Notes: generated by a model from the letters alone, not told the origin. DNA of 64,000 bases from Acetobacteraceae bacterium (GCA_030041255.1 JASHOF010000175.1:1-64000); one strand, 5' to 3'. Counted from the first letter of the stretch, positions 38,096 through 48,380 are shown. Program-made: numbers and translations.

Positions 38096-40906
38096 CTACG
38101 CGACGCTCCGGGCGCGCCGCCGGCGCGGGGCAGGCACGCTCTCCGCGGTCGCCTCCGCCGCCGGGACAATGGCGGCTAGCAGGGCTTCGCGCAGTTGCGC
38201 GAGCTTCTGCTCGCTGGTGATCTTCAGGCCGAACATGTCCTTGACATAGAACACATCCACCGCGCGCACGCCGTACGTGCTGATGTGCGCAGAGGCGATC
38301 GTCAGCCCCTGCGCGCTGATCGCGGCCGTGATGTCGTGCAGAAGCCCCGGCCGGTCGCGTCCGTTCACTTCGATCACCGTGTGCGTGTTCGAGGCACGGT
38401 TGTCGATCACCACCCGCGCCGGAACGTGGATCGCGCGCATCCGCTGACCCAAGAGCGCGTTCGTCACCTTGCGGATTTCGGCCGCAAACTTGAGCCGCCC
38501 CGAGAGCGCCTGCTCGATCAGCACGGAAAGCCGGGCCAGCCGATGCGGCGCATCGAACGCGCCCCCGGCCGCGTCCTGGATCCAGAACGTATCGAGCGCC
38601 ATGCCATTCGTCATCGTGTGGATGCGCGCATCGACGATCGAGGCGCCGGCCACCGCCAGCGCACCGGCAATGCGGCTGAAAAGGCCGGCATGATCGGCGG
38701 TGTACACCGTCACTTCGGTCACCGCGCGGGTCGGCAGCACCGCGCTCTCCACGGTGAGCGGCGCCCCGCGCCCCTCTGCATCGCGCACCATCCGCGCGTG
38801 CCGCACATGCGTCTCCGGATCGAAGGCGAGCCAGTAGCCGGGATAGCCGAGGCCGAGGAAATTCTGCACTTCGGCTTCCGTCCAGTCGGTGAGCAGCGAC
38901 GCCGTCGCGCGCCGCGCACGCAGCACCCGCTGATCGCGCTCGGTCGTGGCAAGCCCGCCGGCCAGCACCTCCGCCACCCGCACGTAAAGCTCGCGCAGCA
39001 AAGTCGCCTTCCAGGCATTCCACACTTTGGGCGATACCGCCCGCATGTCGGCAACCGTGAGAATCAGAAGCAGCCTCAGCCTTTCCGGGGACTGCACCGT
39101 GTCGGCGAGGTCGAGGATGGTCTTCGGGTCGTCGATGTCGCGCTTCAGCGCCGTCTGGCTGAGCAGGAGATGGTGCAGCACCAGCCACGACACCATCTCC
39201 GTCTCTTCGGTGGAAAGGCCGAGCGCCGGGCCCACATTCAGCGCAATGCGCGCGCCGATCTCCGAATGATCCCCGCCGCGGCCCTTGGCGATGTCGTGCA
39301 GCAGCATCGCAACGTAAAGGGCACGCCGCGACTGCAGCTGGTCCATCAACCCGGAAGCCACCGGCGCAATCTCGGACAGAGCTCCCTTCTCGAGCGTGTT
39401 GAGAACCCGGATCGCTTCGATCGTGTGCTCATCGACAGTGAAGACATGGTAGGTATCGAACTGCATCTGCCCGACGATCTGCGCCCAATCGGGAAGCAGC
39501 CGGCCGAGGATTCCCGCCTCGTTCAGGATGGTGAGCCAGCGCGCTCCGTCCGCACGGTTGTGCTCGGCATCACGCCCACACAGGAGGTCGAGCAGGATCG
39601 CCGCCGCCTCCTCGTTTCCACGGAGCGCGATGGCATTCCGCTCGTTGCGGATCATGGCGCGAAGCGCCAGCGGATGCAGCTCGAGCGCGCGGTCGCGCGC
39701 CGTCCGCAGAAGCCGCAGCATCCCGATCGGCGCCCGCGCGAAATCCGTCTCCGGCCTGAGCGCCAGCTTGCCTTCCTCGAGCATGAACCCGTCTGCGGCA
39801 AGTTGCGCGTCGCCCGCTGCGCCCGCCACTGCCGGCGGACCGAGAGCGGCACGCAGGATCGCCGGTTCCAGCACCCGCGTAAGCCGCGTCACCTCGCGCG
39901 CGGTGAGGAAATAATGGCGCATGAATCGCTCGACCCCGTTCTGCCGGCGGTGACGCGTATAGCCCATGCGCGCACCGATCACCGGCTGCAGATCGAACGT
40001 CAACCGCTCCTCGGCACGTCCGGTGACGTAATGCAGGTTGAGGCGCACCGACCACAGGAAGTCGAGCGAGCGGCGGAAGCGCCGCGCCTCGTATGCGGAC
40101 AGAATTCCGTCTGCCATCGGCAGCGTATCGAGATCCGCGATGCTCGGGACATTGAAGGCCGCCTTGGCCATCCAGTAGAGAGTCTGCAGGTCGCGCAGGC
40201 CGCCGCGGCCTTCCTTGATGTTCGGCTCGACCAGGAACGGACTTTCCCCGTATCGCTGATGCCGCGCCGTGCGCTCGGCTATCTTGCCAGCGAGAAAGGC
40301 GCTCAGCGCCGACTCGACGCACTCCTTGCGAAACCGCGCGAGGAAGCGCGCGAAGAGCTTGTGATCTCCTTCCAGCAGGCGGGCGTCCAGAAGCGCCGTG
40401 CGCACCGTGAGATCGCCCGCCGCAACAGCGATGCAGTCGGCAATCGAGCGCGTCGCATGGCCGACCTTCAGCCCCAGATCCCACAGGAGATAGAGCAGGA
40501 ATTCCACCACCTGCCGCGTCGGGCCCCGCGGTTCCTCGTCGCACAGGAACAGGAGGTCGAGGTCGCTGGAAGGCGCGAGCAGGCCACGCCCGTACCCTCC
40601 CGTCGCCACCAGCGCGAGCGGCTGGTCGAGCTTCGCTCCGGAACGCGCCAGCGCATATTCGAAGATCGACCGGATCAGTCCGTCGGTGAGAGAGGAAAGC
40701 AGCGTTGCAGCGCCGAGCCCGGAAAGCTCGCCACGCTCGAAACGTTCTCCGACGGCTGCTTGCATCCGCGCCGAGTGGCGGCGGAACACGCCGAGCGCCT
40801 GGTCTCGCTTGATGGCGCCAAGCCGCACGTCCAGCTCGCCCATCGCCTCGGCGAGGGCGGCATTCGCTGCCGCCGGTTCGGCGGGCATGGACGGTGTTAT
40901 CAGCAT
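38096..40906 (-). CDS. glnD: bifunctional [protein-PII] uridylyltransferase/uridylyl-removing enzyme GlnD
   Basis: Nitrogen sensor of 936 aa. The nucleotidyltransferase motif GYGRGLLAPSSDLDLLF spans residues 104-120 (Asp115, Asp117); the HD hydrolase motif LLHDIAKGRGGDHSEIG is near residue 535; two ACT domains at the C terminus (about 700-900) sense glutamine. Length is normal. Its ATG overlaps the mutS stop by 7 nt, so the two are probably co-transcribed. The C terminus ends in an Arg/Ala-rich tail. Likely input to control of nitrogen operons such as the urea module. Confidence 0.95.
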   Translation of the reverse strand: MLITPSMPAEPAAANAALAEAMGELDVRLGAIKRDQALGVFRRHSARMQAAVGERFERGELSGLGAATLLSSLTDGLIRSIFEYALARSGAKLDQPLALVATGGYGRGLLAPSSDLDLLFLCDEEPRGPTRQVVEFLLYLLWDLGLKVGHATRSIADCIAVAAGDLTVRTALLDARLLEGDHKLFARFLARFRKECVESALSAFLAGKIAERTARHQRYGESPFLVEPNIKEGRGGLRDLQTLYWMAKAAFNVPSIADLDTLPMADGILSAYEARRFRRSLDFLWSVRLNLHYVTGRAEERLTFDLQPVIGARMGYTRHRRQNGVERFMRHYFLTAREVTRLTRVLEPAILRAALGPPAVAGAAGDAQLAADGFMLEEGKLALRPETDFARAPIGMLRLLRTARDRALELHPLALRAMIRNERNAIALRGNEEAAAILLDLLCGRDAEHNRADGARWLTILNEAGILGRLLPDWAQIVGQMQFDTYHVFTVDEHTIEAIRVLNTLEKGALSEIAPVASGLMDQLQSRRALYVAMLLHDIAKGRGGDHSEIGARIALNVGPALGLSTEETEMVSWLVLHHLLLSQTALKRDIDDPKTILDLADTVQSPERLRLLLILTVADMRAVSPKVWNAWKATLLRELYVRVAEVLAGGLATTERDQRVLRARRATASLLTDWTEAEVQNFLGLGYPGYWLAFDPETHVRHARMVRDAEGRGAPLTVESAVLPTRAVTEVTVYTADHAGLFSRIAGALAVAGASIVDARIHTMTNGMALDTFWIQDAAGGAFDAPHRLARLSVLIEQALSGRLKFAAEIRKVTNALLGQRMRAIHVPARVVIDNRASNTHTVIEVNGRDRPGLLHDITAAISAQGLTIASAHISTYGVRAVDVFYVKDMFGLKITSEQKLAQLREALLAAIVPAAEATAESVPAPRRRRARSVA

Positions 40907-43521
40907 TTTCGTGACTGTAGCCGCTCCGCTCCCCCGGGAACAGGAAGGAGCGCCTTGAGTCGATAAAGAATTTCGTGTGCCTCGCGCGGCGTCAGCGCAT
41001 CGATGTCGAGCTCGGCAACCAGCGCGTGCACGGGATCGGCTTCTACGGCCGCATCCGGTTGTGCCGCCGCGAAAAGCGGCAGTTCCGCCGCCGCCGTCAG
41101 CGCCGCTCCGCGCTCTTCGAGCCGCGCCAGCAACGCCGCCGCCCGCGCCACCACTTCCTTGGGCACGCCGGCCAGCTTCGCCACCGCGACACCGAAGCTC
41201 CTTCCCGCCGCGCCTTCCGCCACTTCATGCAGGAAGACAACGCCCCCTTGCCATTCCTTGACCCGAATCGCGTGCGGGCGAAGCCGCGGCAACTCCGTGG
41301 AAAGTCGCGCCAGCTCATGGAAGTGCGTGGCGAAGATCGTCCGGCACCGCAGCGTCGAATGCAGCGCTTCGAGCACCGCCCAGGCGATCGCCAGCCCGTC
41401 CAGCGTCGCCGTGCCGCGCCCGATTTCATCGACCACGACCAGGCTCCGAGGACCTGCCTGGCGCAGAATGGCCGAGGTCTCGACCATCTCCACCATGAAG
41501 GTGCTCTGCCCGCGCGCCAGATCGTCCGCTGCGCCGACGCGCGAGAACAGCCGATCGATCAACCCGATCTCCGCTTTCTCCGCCGGCACCGGCAGCCCGG
41601 CCTGGGCGAGAATGGCGATCAGCGCATTCTGCCTGAGATAGGTGGATTTGCCGGCCATGTTGGGCCCGGTCAGCAGAAGAAGGCGCCGCTCCGGCCCGAG
41701 ATCGCAGTCGTTCGGCACGAACGCGGCACCCCTCCCCAGCGCCGCCTCGACCACCGGATGCCGGCCCTGCGAGATGCTGAATTCGTTCCCGCCCGTCACC
41801 AGCGGGCGGCACCAGCGCCCGCCTTCGGCAAAGAGAGAGGCCGACTGCGCGACATCGAGTTCCGCCAGTGCCTCGGCCGCCCCGGCGATCGCCTCGGCTT
41901 CGGCAAGCGCGGCCTCGGCGAGTTCCCGGATCAACGCCTGCTCGCGCTGGCCGGCCCGCTCGGCGGCGGCACTGATCCGCCGGTCGAGTTCCACCAACTC
42001 GGGATTGCTGAAGCGCGCTCCGTTCGCCATGCCCTGGCGCAGCACGAAGCCGCTCTCCGCGCTCAACCGCTCGACCGCCGCCGTCGGCACTTCGATCATG
42101 TAGCCAAGCTGCGCATGGTAGCGGATTTTCAGCCCGCTGGCGCCGAATCGCGCGGCCAGTTCCCGCTCCAGCCCGGCCAGTACCCGCCGCGTGTCATCGC
42201 GAAGTGTCCGCTCCGCGTCGAGTTCCGCATCGAAGCCGGCGGCAATGGCGCCCTCCTCGTCGGCCCGTCCCGGCAGCCGCGCGGCAAGCGCCGCGCCCAG
42301 CCTCGCGGCCAGTTCCCGGCCCGCCCCGAGCGCCTGGCGCATGGCCTCGATGCCGGGCGGCGCCGGTGCCCGGAGCGCCGCCTCGATACGGTGCGCAACA
42401 GTGAGCCCGTCGCGGATCGAGGCCAGCTCGCGCGCCCCGCCGCGCCCCAACGAAAGCCGTGCCAGGGCCCGGCTCATGTCCGGGCTCCCCGCCAGCCCGG
42501 AACGCAATTCTCCGGCCATCCCCGCCACCGAGAGCAGCCAGCACCAGGCCTCCTCGCGGGCCATGATGGTGGCCAGATCCCGGGACGGCGCGGCGAGCCG
42601 CCGTGCCAGGAGGCGCGCGCCGGCCGGCGTCAAAGTCCGATCCAACGCCCAGGCCAGCGTATGTTCGCTGCGTCCGTCGCGGGTTCGCAGAATTTCGAGG
42701 CTGGCTCTTGTCGCCGCATCCATCGCCAGGGCCGCCTCGCTGCTCTGCGGCGCCGGCGGAGCCAGGCGCGGCAGGCTGCCGCCCTGGGTCGTCCGCACAT
42801 AGCTCACGGCCGCTGCCGCCGCGACCGCCTCGCGGTCGGTGAAGCTGCCGAAGGCATCGAGACTCGCAACGCCGAACGCATCGGCTAGTTGCCGCCGCGC
42901 AAGTTCTGGCACACTGCCTGCCGCAAGCGGCGTGCGCCGGGATGAAAAATCCCCCAAATCCAGGCTCGTCGGGGCAAGGATTTCGGCCGGGTCAAGGCGG
43001 CCGAGCAGGCCTGCAAGGCCGGCCGGTGAAAGCGCCTCGGTCTCGAACAGCCCGGTCGAAATCTCGAGCCAGGCCGCACCGAGCCCCTCCTTCAGGATCG
43101 CAATCGCGAGCAGCAGGTTGGGCCGGGCAGGCTCGAGCAGCGCTTCTTCGGTCAGCGTTCCGGGCGTCACCAGGCGAACCATCTCCCGGCGGATCGGCCC
43201 GCCCGGCCTCCGCTCGGCCGCGCTCTCGAGCTGCTCCGCGACCGCCACCCGGAAGCCGCGCCGGATCAGCCGGCCAAGATAGAGATCTGCCGCGTGCGCC
43301 GGCACACCGCACATCGGCACCGGCTGGCCCTGATGTTCGCCGCGCTGCGTCAGCGCGATATCGAGCGCGGCAGCCGCCGCTTCGGCATCCTCGAAAAACA
43401 GCTCATAGAAATCGCCCATTCTGAAAAACACCAACGCATCAGGGTTTTGCTCTTTGATGCTAAACCACTGTGCAAGCGCCGGAGTGGCGCTCTTCGCCGT
43501 TGCCCTCGGGGGCCTCTCCAT
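40900..43521 (-). CDS. mutS: DNA mismatch repair protein MutS
   Basis: Mismatch recognition ATPase of 873 aa. N-terminal FFRMGDFYELFFEDA carries the Phe-x-Glu mismatch-probing motif; the ATPase has Walker A TGPNMAGKSTYLRQ near residue 617, LVVVDEIGRGTATLDGLAIAWAV, and ATHFHELARL. Full length for MutS of this group. It is followed by glnD in the same direction, a common alphaproteobacterial pair. Confidence 0.97.
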   Translation of the reverse strand: MERPPRATAKSATPALAQWFSIKEQNPDALVFFRMGDFYELFFEDAEAAAAALDIALTQRGEHQGQPVPMCGVPAHAADLYLGRLIRRGFRVAVAEQLESAAERRPGGPIRREMVRLVTPGTLTEEALLEPARPNLLLAIAILKEGLGAAWLEISTGLFETEALSPAGLAGLLGRLDPAEILAPTSLDLGDFSSRRTPLAAGSVPELARRQLADAFGVASLDAFGSFTDREAVAAAAAVSYVRTTQGGSLPRLAPPAPQSSEAALAMDAATRASLEILRTRDGRSEHTLAWALDRTLTPAGARLLARRLAAPSRDLATIMAREEAWCWLLSVAGMAGELRSGLAGSPDMSRALARLSLGRGGARELASIRDGLTVAHRIEAALRAPAPPGIEAMRQALGAGRELAARLGAALAARLPGRADEEGAIAAGFDAELDAERTLRDDTRRVLAGLERELAARFGASGLKIRYHAQLGYMIEVPTAAVERLSAESGFVLRQGMANGARFSNPELVELDRRISAAAERAGQREQALIRELAEAALAEAEAIAGAAEALAELDVAQSASLFAEGGRWCRPLVTGGNEFSISQGRHPVVEAALGRGAAFVPNDCDLGPERRLLLLTGPNMAGKSTYLRQNALIAILAQAGLPVPAEKAEIGLIDRLFSRVGAADDLARGQSTFMVEMVETSAILRQAGPRSLVVVDEIGRGTATLDGLAIAWAVLEALHSTLRCRTIFATHFHELARLSTELPRLRPHAIRVKEWQGGVVFLHEVAEGAAGRSFGVAVAKLAGVPKEVVARAAALLARLEERGAALTAAAELPLFAAAQPDAAVEADPVHALVAELDIDALTPREAHEILYRLKALLPVPGGAERLQSRKC

Positions 43522-43618
43522 CGGCCTCGTCTACCTGCCTTTGCCGCAACTGCGAAGCGCGGGCTTTGCGTTGCCGGCCCGTATCGTCATGATGGGGTGG
43601 TAATAAGGAGGGACGCCC

Positions 43619-45952
43619 ATGGCCGATGGCAACATCGATCAGCGAACGGCGCGTATCTCGGCCGAGGAGGCCCTGGCGCTGCACGCAATGGGGCGGCCGG
43701 GCAAGCTCGAAACGCGGATCAGCAAGCCGCTGACAACGGCGCGCGATCTCTCGCTCGCCTACTCGCCGGGCGTCGCCGAGCCCTGCCTGCATATCGCCCG
43801 CGACCCCATGCTCGCCTACGACTACACCACCCGCGGCAACATGGTGGCGGTGATCTCCAACGGCACCGCCGTGCTCGGCCTCGGCAATCTCGGCGCCCTG
43901 GCCTCGAAGCCGGTGATGGAGGGCAAGGTCGCCCTCTTCAAGCGCTTCGCCGACATCGACGGCATCGACCTCGAAATCGCGACCGAGGACGTGGACGAAT
44001 TCGTCGCCGCGGTTCGCCATCTCGGCGCCAGCTTCGGCGGCATCAACCTCGAGGATATCCGCGCCCCCGAATGCTTCGTCATCGAAAGCCGCCTGCGCGA
44101 ACTGATGGACATTCCCGTCTTCCACGACGATCAGCACGGCACCGCCATCGTCGCCATCGCCGGCCTGATCAATGCCTGCCACCTCACGGGACGCGCGTTC
44201 CGCGACCTTCGCCTCGTCATCAACGGCGCCGGGGCAGCCGGCATCGCCTGCGCGGAACTTCTGAAGGCGATGGGCGTGCGCGGCGACAACCTGCTGCTCT
44301 GCGACCGTTCCGGCGTGATCTACCAGGGCCGCGAGCAGGGCATGAACCAGTGGAAATCAGCCCATGCCGTGCCCACCGCCGCGCGCACGCTCGCCGAGGC
44401 GCTCGACGGCGCCGACGTCTTTTTCGGCCTTTCCGCCAAGGGCGCGCTGACCAGGGAAATGATGAGCCGCATGGCGCCAAGGCCGATCATCTTCGCCATG
44501 GCCAACCCCGATCCCGAGATCACGCCCGAGGAAGCCCGGGCCGTCCGCCCTGACGCGATCATCGCCACCGGGCGCTCTGACTATCCGAACCAGGTCAACA
44601 ACGTGCTCGGTTTCCCGTACATCTTCCGCGGTGCGCTCGACGTCCGCGCGCACACCATCAACGAGGCGATGAAAATCGCCGCCGCCGAGGCGCTGGCCAT
44701 GCTCGCCCGCGAGGATGTGCCGGACGAAGTCAACACCGCCGCCGCCGGCAGCCGCCTGAAATTCGGGCCGGACTACATCATTCCGAACGCCTTCGACCCG
44801 CGCCTGATCTCTCACCTTCCCCCGGCGGTCGCCAAGGCGGCGATGGACAGTGGCGTCGCCGCGCGCCCGAGCGCCGATCTCCGCCGCTACGGCCGCGAGC
44901 TTTCCGGCCGGCTCAACCGCATCGCCAACGCCCTCGATGCGATCATGGAACGGGTGCGCAGCGAGCCCAAGCGCGTCGTCTTCGCCGAGGGCGAGGAAGA
45001 AAAGGTGGTGCGCGCCGCCGCCGCCTTCCGCAACGCCGGATACGGCTCCCCGGTCCTGATCGGCCGCGACGAGCGGGTCACCGCGACGATGGCGAGCCTC
45101 GGCCTTTCCCAGGTGCACGGCATCGAAATCCATAACGCCCGCCTCTCCGGCCAGAACCGCAAATATGCCGAGTTCCTCTACTCCCGCCTGCAGCGGCACG
45201 GATTCCTCGCCCGCGATTGCCAGCGCATGGTCAATCAGGACCGCAACGTCTTCGCCGCCTGCATGGTGGCGACCGGCGATGCCGACGCCATGGTCACCGG
45301 CGTCACCCGCTCCGCCGCGGTCTGCCTCGAGGATATCGGCCACGCCATCGATCCCGGGCGCGGCCTCATCCCCTTCGGCCTCACCCTCATGCTCGGCGAA
45401 CACGGTGGCACCCTCTTCGTCGCCGACACCCTGATCCACGAGCGCCCGACCCCGGTCGAGCTCGTCGGCATCGCCAAAGGCGCCGCCGCCGCTGCCCGCC
45501 ATCTCGGCGTCGAGCCGCGCGTGGCGCTCCTCTCCCACTCGACATTCGGCAATCCGCGCCACCCGACCGTGGACAGCCTGCGCGAAGTTGCCAGCATCCT
45601 GCAGCGCCAGAAGGTGGATTTCGAGTTCGATGGCGAAATGAGCCCGGACGTCGCACTCGATCCCGCCTATCGCGCGCTCTATCCTTTCTGCCGCCTCTCC
45701 GGCACCGCCAACGTGCTGATCATGCCCGGCCTGCATGCCGCCCATATCGCCACCAGGCTCGCACCGCGATTGGGCGGCGGCTCGGTGATCGGCCCGCTCC
45801 TCCTCGGCCTCGCCCATCCCGCCCAGATCGTGCCGCTCGATGCCTCGGTCAGCCAGATCGTCGATCTCGCCTGTCTCGCCGCCTATCAGGCGTTGCGCCG
45901 GGAGGCCAGGCCCGGCCGCCAGCGCGCCGCTGCCGCCGGGTCGGGCGCGTAA
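43619..45952 (+). CDS. maeB: NADP-dependent malic enzyme with phosphotransacetylase-like domain
   Basis: Fusion protein of 777 aa. Residues 1-430 form the malic enzyme (TTRGNMVAVISNGTAVLGLGN, then VFHDDQHGTAIVAIAGLINA and the NAD(P)-binding VINGAGAAGIACAELL), converting malate to pyruvate and CO2. Residues 440-777 are a phosphate acetyltransferase-like domain (RVVFAEGEEEKVVRAAAAFRN), usually inactive and regulatory in this family. AAGGAGGG precedes the ATG. Supplies pyruvate and NADPH, which fits the PHA-type reductase gene downstream. Confidence 0.95.
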   Translation: MADGNIDQRTARISAEEALALHAMGRPGKLETRISKPLTTARDLSLAYSPGVAEPCLHIARDPMLAYDYTTRGNMVAVISNGTAVLGLGNLGALASKPVMEGKVALFKRFADIDGIDLEIATEDVDEFVAAVRHLGASFGGINLEDIRAPECFVIESRLRELMDIPVFHDDQHGTAIVAIAGLINACHLTGRAFRDLRLVINGAGAAGIACAELLKAMGVRGDNLLLCDRSGVIYQGREQGMNQWKSAHAVPTAARTLAEALDGADVFFGLSAKGALTREMMSRMAPRPIIFAMANPDPEITPEEARAVRPDAIIATGRSDYPNQVNNVLGFPYIFRGALDVRAHTINEAMKIAAAEALAMLAREDVPDEVNTAAAGSRLKFGPDYIIPNAFDPRLISHLPPAVAKAAMDSGVAARPSADLRRYGRELSGRLNRIANALDAIMERVRSEPKRVVFAEGEEEKVVRAAAAFRNAGYGSPVLIGRDERVTATMASLGLSQVHGIEIHNARLSGQNRKYAEFLYSRLQRHGFLARDCQRMVNQDRNVFAACMVATGDADAMVTGVTRSAAVCLEDIGHAIDPGRGLIPFGLTLMLGEHGGTLFVADTLIHERPTPVELVGIAKGAAAAARHLGVEPRVALLSHSTFGNPRHPTVDSLREVASILQRQKVDFEFDGEMSPDVALDPAYRALYPFCRLSGTANVLIMPGLHAAHIATRLAPRLGGGSVIGPLLLGLAHPAQIVPLDASVSQIVDLACLAAYQALRREARPGRQRAAAAGSGA

Positions 45953-46031
45953 CGCCAGCCTTGCAACGCAATCCCCGCGCTTCGGGTCGGAACGGCCGCG
46001 CCGCTCCGCCAGCCCGAACAGGCAAGGCGCC

Positions 46032-46067
46032 CAACAACAGCAGGCGATACAGCAACAGCAAGCGATG
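46032..46067 (+). repeat. imperfect 18-bp tandem duplication before phaB
   Basis: Two adjacent 18-bp units, 46032-46049 and 46050-46067, match at 15 of 18 positions and each contain a CAACAGCA-type core ending in GCGAT. They lie 11 nt upstream of the phaB start and may be a slipped-strand duplication in its leader. Confidence 0.6.
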
Positions 46068-46078
46068 AGGAGAAAGGG

Positions 46079-46801
46079 ATGTCACGGCTCGCATTGGTCA
46101 CCGGCGGCACGCGCGGCATCGGCGCCGAGATCAGCAGGGCACTCCAGGCGGCCGGGCGCACGGTCATCGCGAACTACACCTCGAACGACAAGGCGGCCGA
46201 GAGCTTCGCCGCCGAGACCCGCATCGCTGTCGAAAAGTTCGACGTCGCCGACTTTGCGGCCTGCGAGGCAGCGGTCGCGCGCATCGTCGGCGTGCACGGC
46301 CCGGTCGAGATTCTCGTCAACAACGCCGGCATCACCCGTGATGCCACCCTCGCCCGCATGACCCGCCACATGTGGGATGCGGTGATCGATACGAATCTCG
46401 GCTCCTGCTTCAATTTGTGCCGTCTCGTCTTCGAAGGCATGCGCCAGCAGAACTTCGGGCGGATCGTCAATATCGGCAGTGTCAATGGCCAGGCAGGCCA
46501 GTACGGCCAGGTCAACTATGCGGCTGCCAAATCGGGCATCCACGGCTTCACCAAGGCGCTCGCGCAGGAAGGGGCGCGCTACGGCATCACCGTCAACGCG
46601 GTGGCGCCAGGATATGTCGATACCGATATGGTTCGCGCGGTTCCGCCGGACGTGCTGCAGAAGATCATCGCCCGCATTCCGGTCGGCCGGCTCGGGCACG
46701 CCAGCGACATCGCGCGCGGCGTCGTGTTCCTCACCGCCGACGAGGCCGACTTCATCACCGGATCGACCCTCTCCATCAATGGCGGCCAGCACATGTACTG
46801 A
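46079..46801 (+). CDS. phaB: acetoacetyl-CoA reductase (NADPH), PHB synthesis
   Basis: Short-chain dehydrogenase of 240 aa. Cofactor motif TGGTRGIG is at residues 9-16, NNAG near 81, and the catalytic Tyr/Lys in QVNYAAAKSG with Ser in NIGSVNGQAGQYG, the PhaB signature. It reduces acetoacetyl-CoA to 3-hydroxybutyryl-CoA. No thiolase (phaA) or synthase (phaC) is adjacent. The start has GAGGAGAAAGGG just upstream. Confidence 0.93.
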   Translation: MSRLALVTGGTRGIGAEISRALQAAGRTVIANYTSNDKAAESFAAETRIAVEKFDVADFAACEAAVARIVGVHGPVEILVNNAGITRDATLARMTRHMWDAVIDTNLGSCFNLCRLVFEGMRQQNFGRIVNIGSVNGQAGQYGQVNYAAAKSGIHGFTKALAQEGARYGITVNAVAPGYVDTDMVRAVPPDVLQKIIARIPVGRLGHASDIARGVVFLTADEADFITGSTLSINGGQHMY

Positions 46802-46830
46802 AAGCACGTCTTTGACCGTCACGGGCCAAA

Positions 46831-46855
46831 AGATCCCTGAAATGTGTCGGGATCT
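46831..46855. terminator. possible hairpin downstream of phaB
   Basis: AGATCCC at 46831-46837 pairs with GGGATCT at 46849-46855 over an 11-nt loop, 30 nt after the phaB stop. There is no T-run after it, so it is a weak terminator candidate. The rest of 46802-47095 shows no other clear element. Confidence 0.3.
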
Positions 46856-47095
46856 GTAAACACCTTCTCTCTCGAGACGAATCAACCAAAGAAGATTTGC
46901 ACAAGAGGCATCGGGCGGCGCTTCCCCGGCCGCCGGCGTCCTGCCGCTCCAGGGACTTCAATCGGGGACGGTCGATGGCCACATTGTAGACGCCAACGCT
47001 GCGCTGAAGTCTTCCCGGTGTGATGGCAGGCGCTCACGACACCGGGGCAGGCCGCTCGGCACGCAAATTCCATCAACTTTATCGGGACGACCCGG

Positions 47096-47791
47096 GTGAC
47101 GGAACCTGACCCACTACTCGAACGGTTACTGGCGAAGGACGAGACCGCCTTCAAGGCTCTGGTCAGGCGCCATCACGGGATGATGGTGAGCATCGCGCGC
47201 AGTTTTGTTGGCAGCCATGCCATCGCCGAAGAAGTCGCGCAGGATGCCTGGCTCGCGGTGATCGATGGCTTGCCACGATTCGAGGGCCGGTCGACATTGA
47301 AGAACTGGATTTTCGCCATTCTTGCCAACAAGGCACGGACAAGAGCAGAACGGGAGGGCCGAATCCCCGATTTCACGGCAGTCGACAGCGATCCCCCGGC
47401 AACCGTCGACCCGGACGGGTTCGCGCCGGACGGAAGTTGGGCAGTGCTCCCCGTAGCCTGGGAGGAGCTTGACCCCGAGCGCATCGTCGCCGGTCGTCAA
47501 CTCATGGCTCACGTTGCCGATCTGCTTGACAGCCTGCCGGCGGCTCAGCGGAGCGTCGTGGTGCTGCGGGATTTTGAGGGCCTGGAGCCGGAGGACGCCC
47601 GTCGAATCCTGGGTGTCAGCGAAGCGAACCAGCGCGTCCTGCTGCACCGCGGACGCTCTCGCATCCGCAATGGGCTGATGGCGCTCCTTGCACGATCTCC
47701 GGACCAGGGACACATCGCGCAGCAGCGATCAATCTCAAAAAAAGTGAACAGTGATGGTAACGCTGGACCTCGAAATGTGACATTATATTGA
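47096..47791 (+). CDS. ECF-type RNA polymerase sigma factor
   Basis: Sigma factor of 231 aa starting at GTG. Region 2 (FKALVRRHHGMMVSIARSFVG with EEVAQDAWLAVIDGL) and region 4 (LPAAQRSVVVLRDFEGLEPEDARRIL, then GVSEANQRVLLHRGRSRIR) are complete. The C-terminal 30 residues are an unusual low-complexity tail. Its anti-sigma partner follows about 78 nt later. The controlled genes are not evident. Confidence 0.9.
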   Translation: MTEPDPLLERLLAKDETAFKALVRRHHGMMVSIARSFVGSHAIAEEVAQDAWLAVIDGLPRFEGRSTLKNWIFAILANKARTRAEREGRIPDFTAVDSDPPATVDPDGFAPDGSWAVLPVAWEELDPERIVAGRQLMAHVADLLDSLPAAQRSVVVLRDFEGLEPEDARRILGVSEANQRVLLHRGRSRIRNGLMALLARSPDQGHIAQQRSISKKVNSDGNAGPRNVTLY

Positions 47792-47869
47792 AATGCCATC
47801 GGATGCGGGTGGCGGCGTTGGCGCGACGGCATGGTGGGGCTCTTACTCGCACCGTCCTGGAGGCTTGCA

Positions 47870-48190
47870 GTGCTGACATGCCGGGAAGTCACTGAACTGG
47901 CGGGTGATCATCTCGATCGGGAGATCTGCACGGGGGCGGGCCTGCAGGTTCAGCTTCATCTTGCCTTGTGCCAGCCCTGCCGGCTGTTCGTCCACCAGCT
48001 TGCGAAAACGGTCGAACTGGTGCGGCAGGTTGAGGGGCAGCCACCCGACCCGGAAACGGAGTGCCGGCTTCTGAAGGCCTTCAGGCCGGCAGCCGAATGT
48101 CAACCGCCGCCGCTCTCCGAGCCACTGTCTGCGATCCCTGACGACCCTGACTCGTCGTCTTCGAGCGGCACTGCCATCGCGCTTTGCTGA
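47870..48190 (+). CDS. zinc-finger anti-sigma factor
   Basis: Protein of 106 aa starting at GTG 47870, where GGAGG lies 6 nt upstream; an upstream ATG at 47831 lacks a site. It begins MLTCREVTELAGDHLD, and Cys4 with His30, Cys34 and Cys37 (HLALCQPC) form the HC2-type zinc site of anti-sigma factors. No membrane segment is visible, so it is a cytoplasmic rather than membrane-bound type. The acidic C terminus (PDDPDSSSSSG) is unusual. It pairs with the ECF sigma factor upstream. Confidence 0.82.
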   Translation: MLTCREVTELAGDHLDREICTGAGLQVQLHLALCQPCRLFVHQLAKTVELVRQVEGQPPDPETECRLLKAFRPAAECQPPPLSEPLSAIPDDPDSSSSSGTAIALC

Positions 48191-48380
48191 GAAGTGCACC
48201 TGCACGCACGACCCGATGCTGCCAGGCAAGAGTGCTGAACCGGCCCTCCAAGCGAACTCTTCAGGTGACGTTGGCAGCCGCCTGCACGCGGACGCTCAAT
48301 ACGCGCCTGGTCAGCGTGGAATGGCCTCCTTGGGGAAACGAGCGCCGCAATTTCCACCTTGATGATAGGTACGACAGAAC

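Noticed and set aside
38195-40966. 923-aa plus-strand frame opposite glnD
   Set aside because: GlnD has all catalytic motifs; the plus frame has no recognisable domain and is Arg/His-rich.
40975-42888. 637-aa plus-strand frame opposite mutS
   Set aside because: MutS is complete on the minus strand; this is its shadow.
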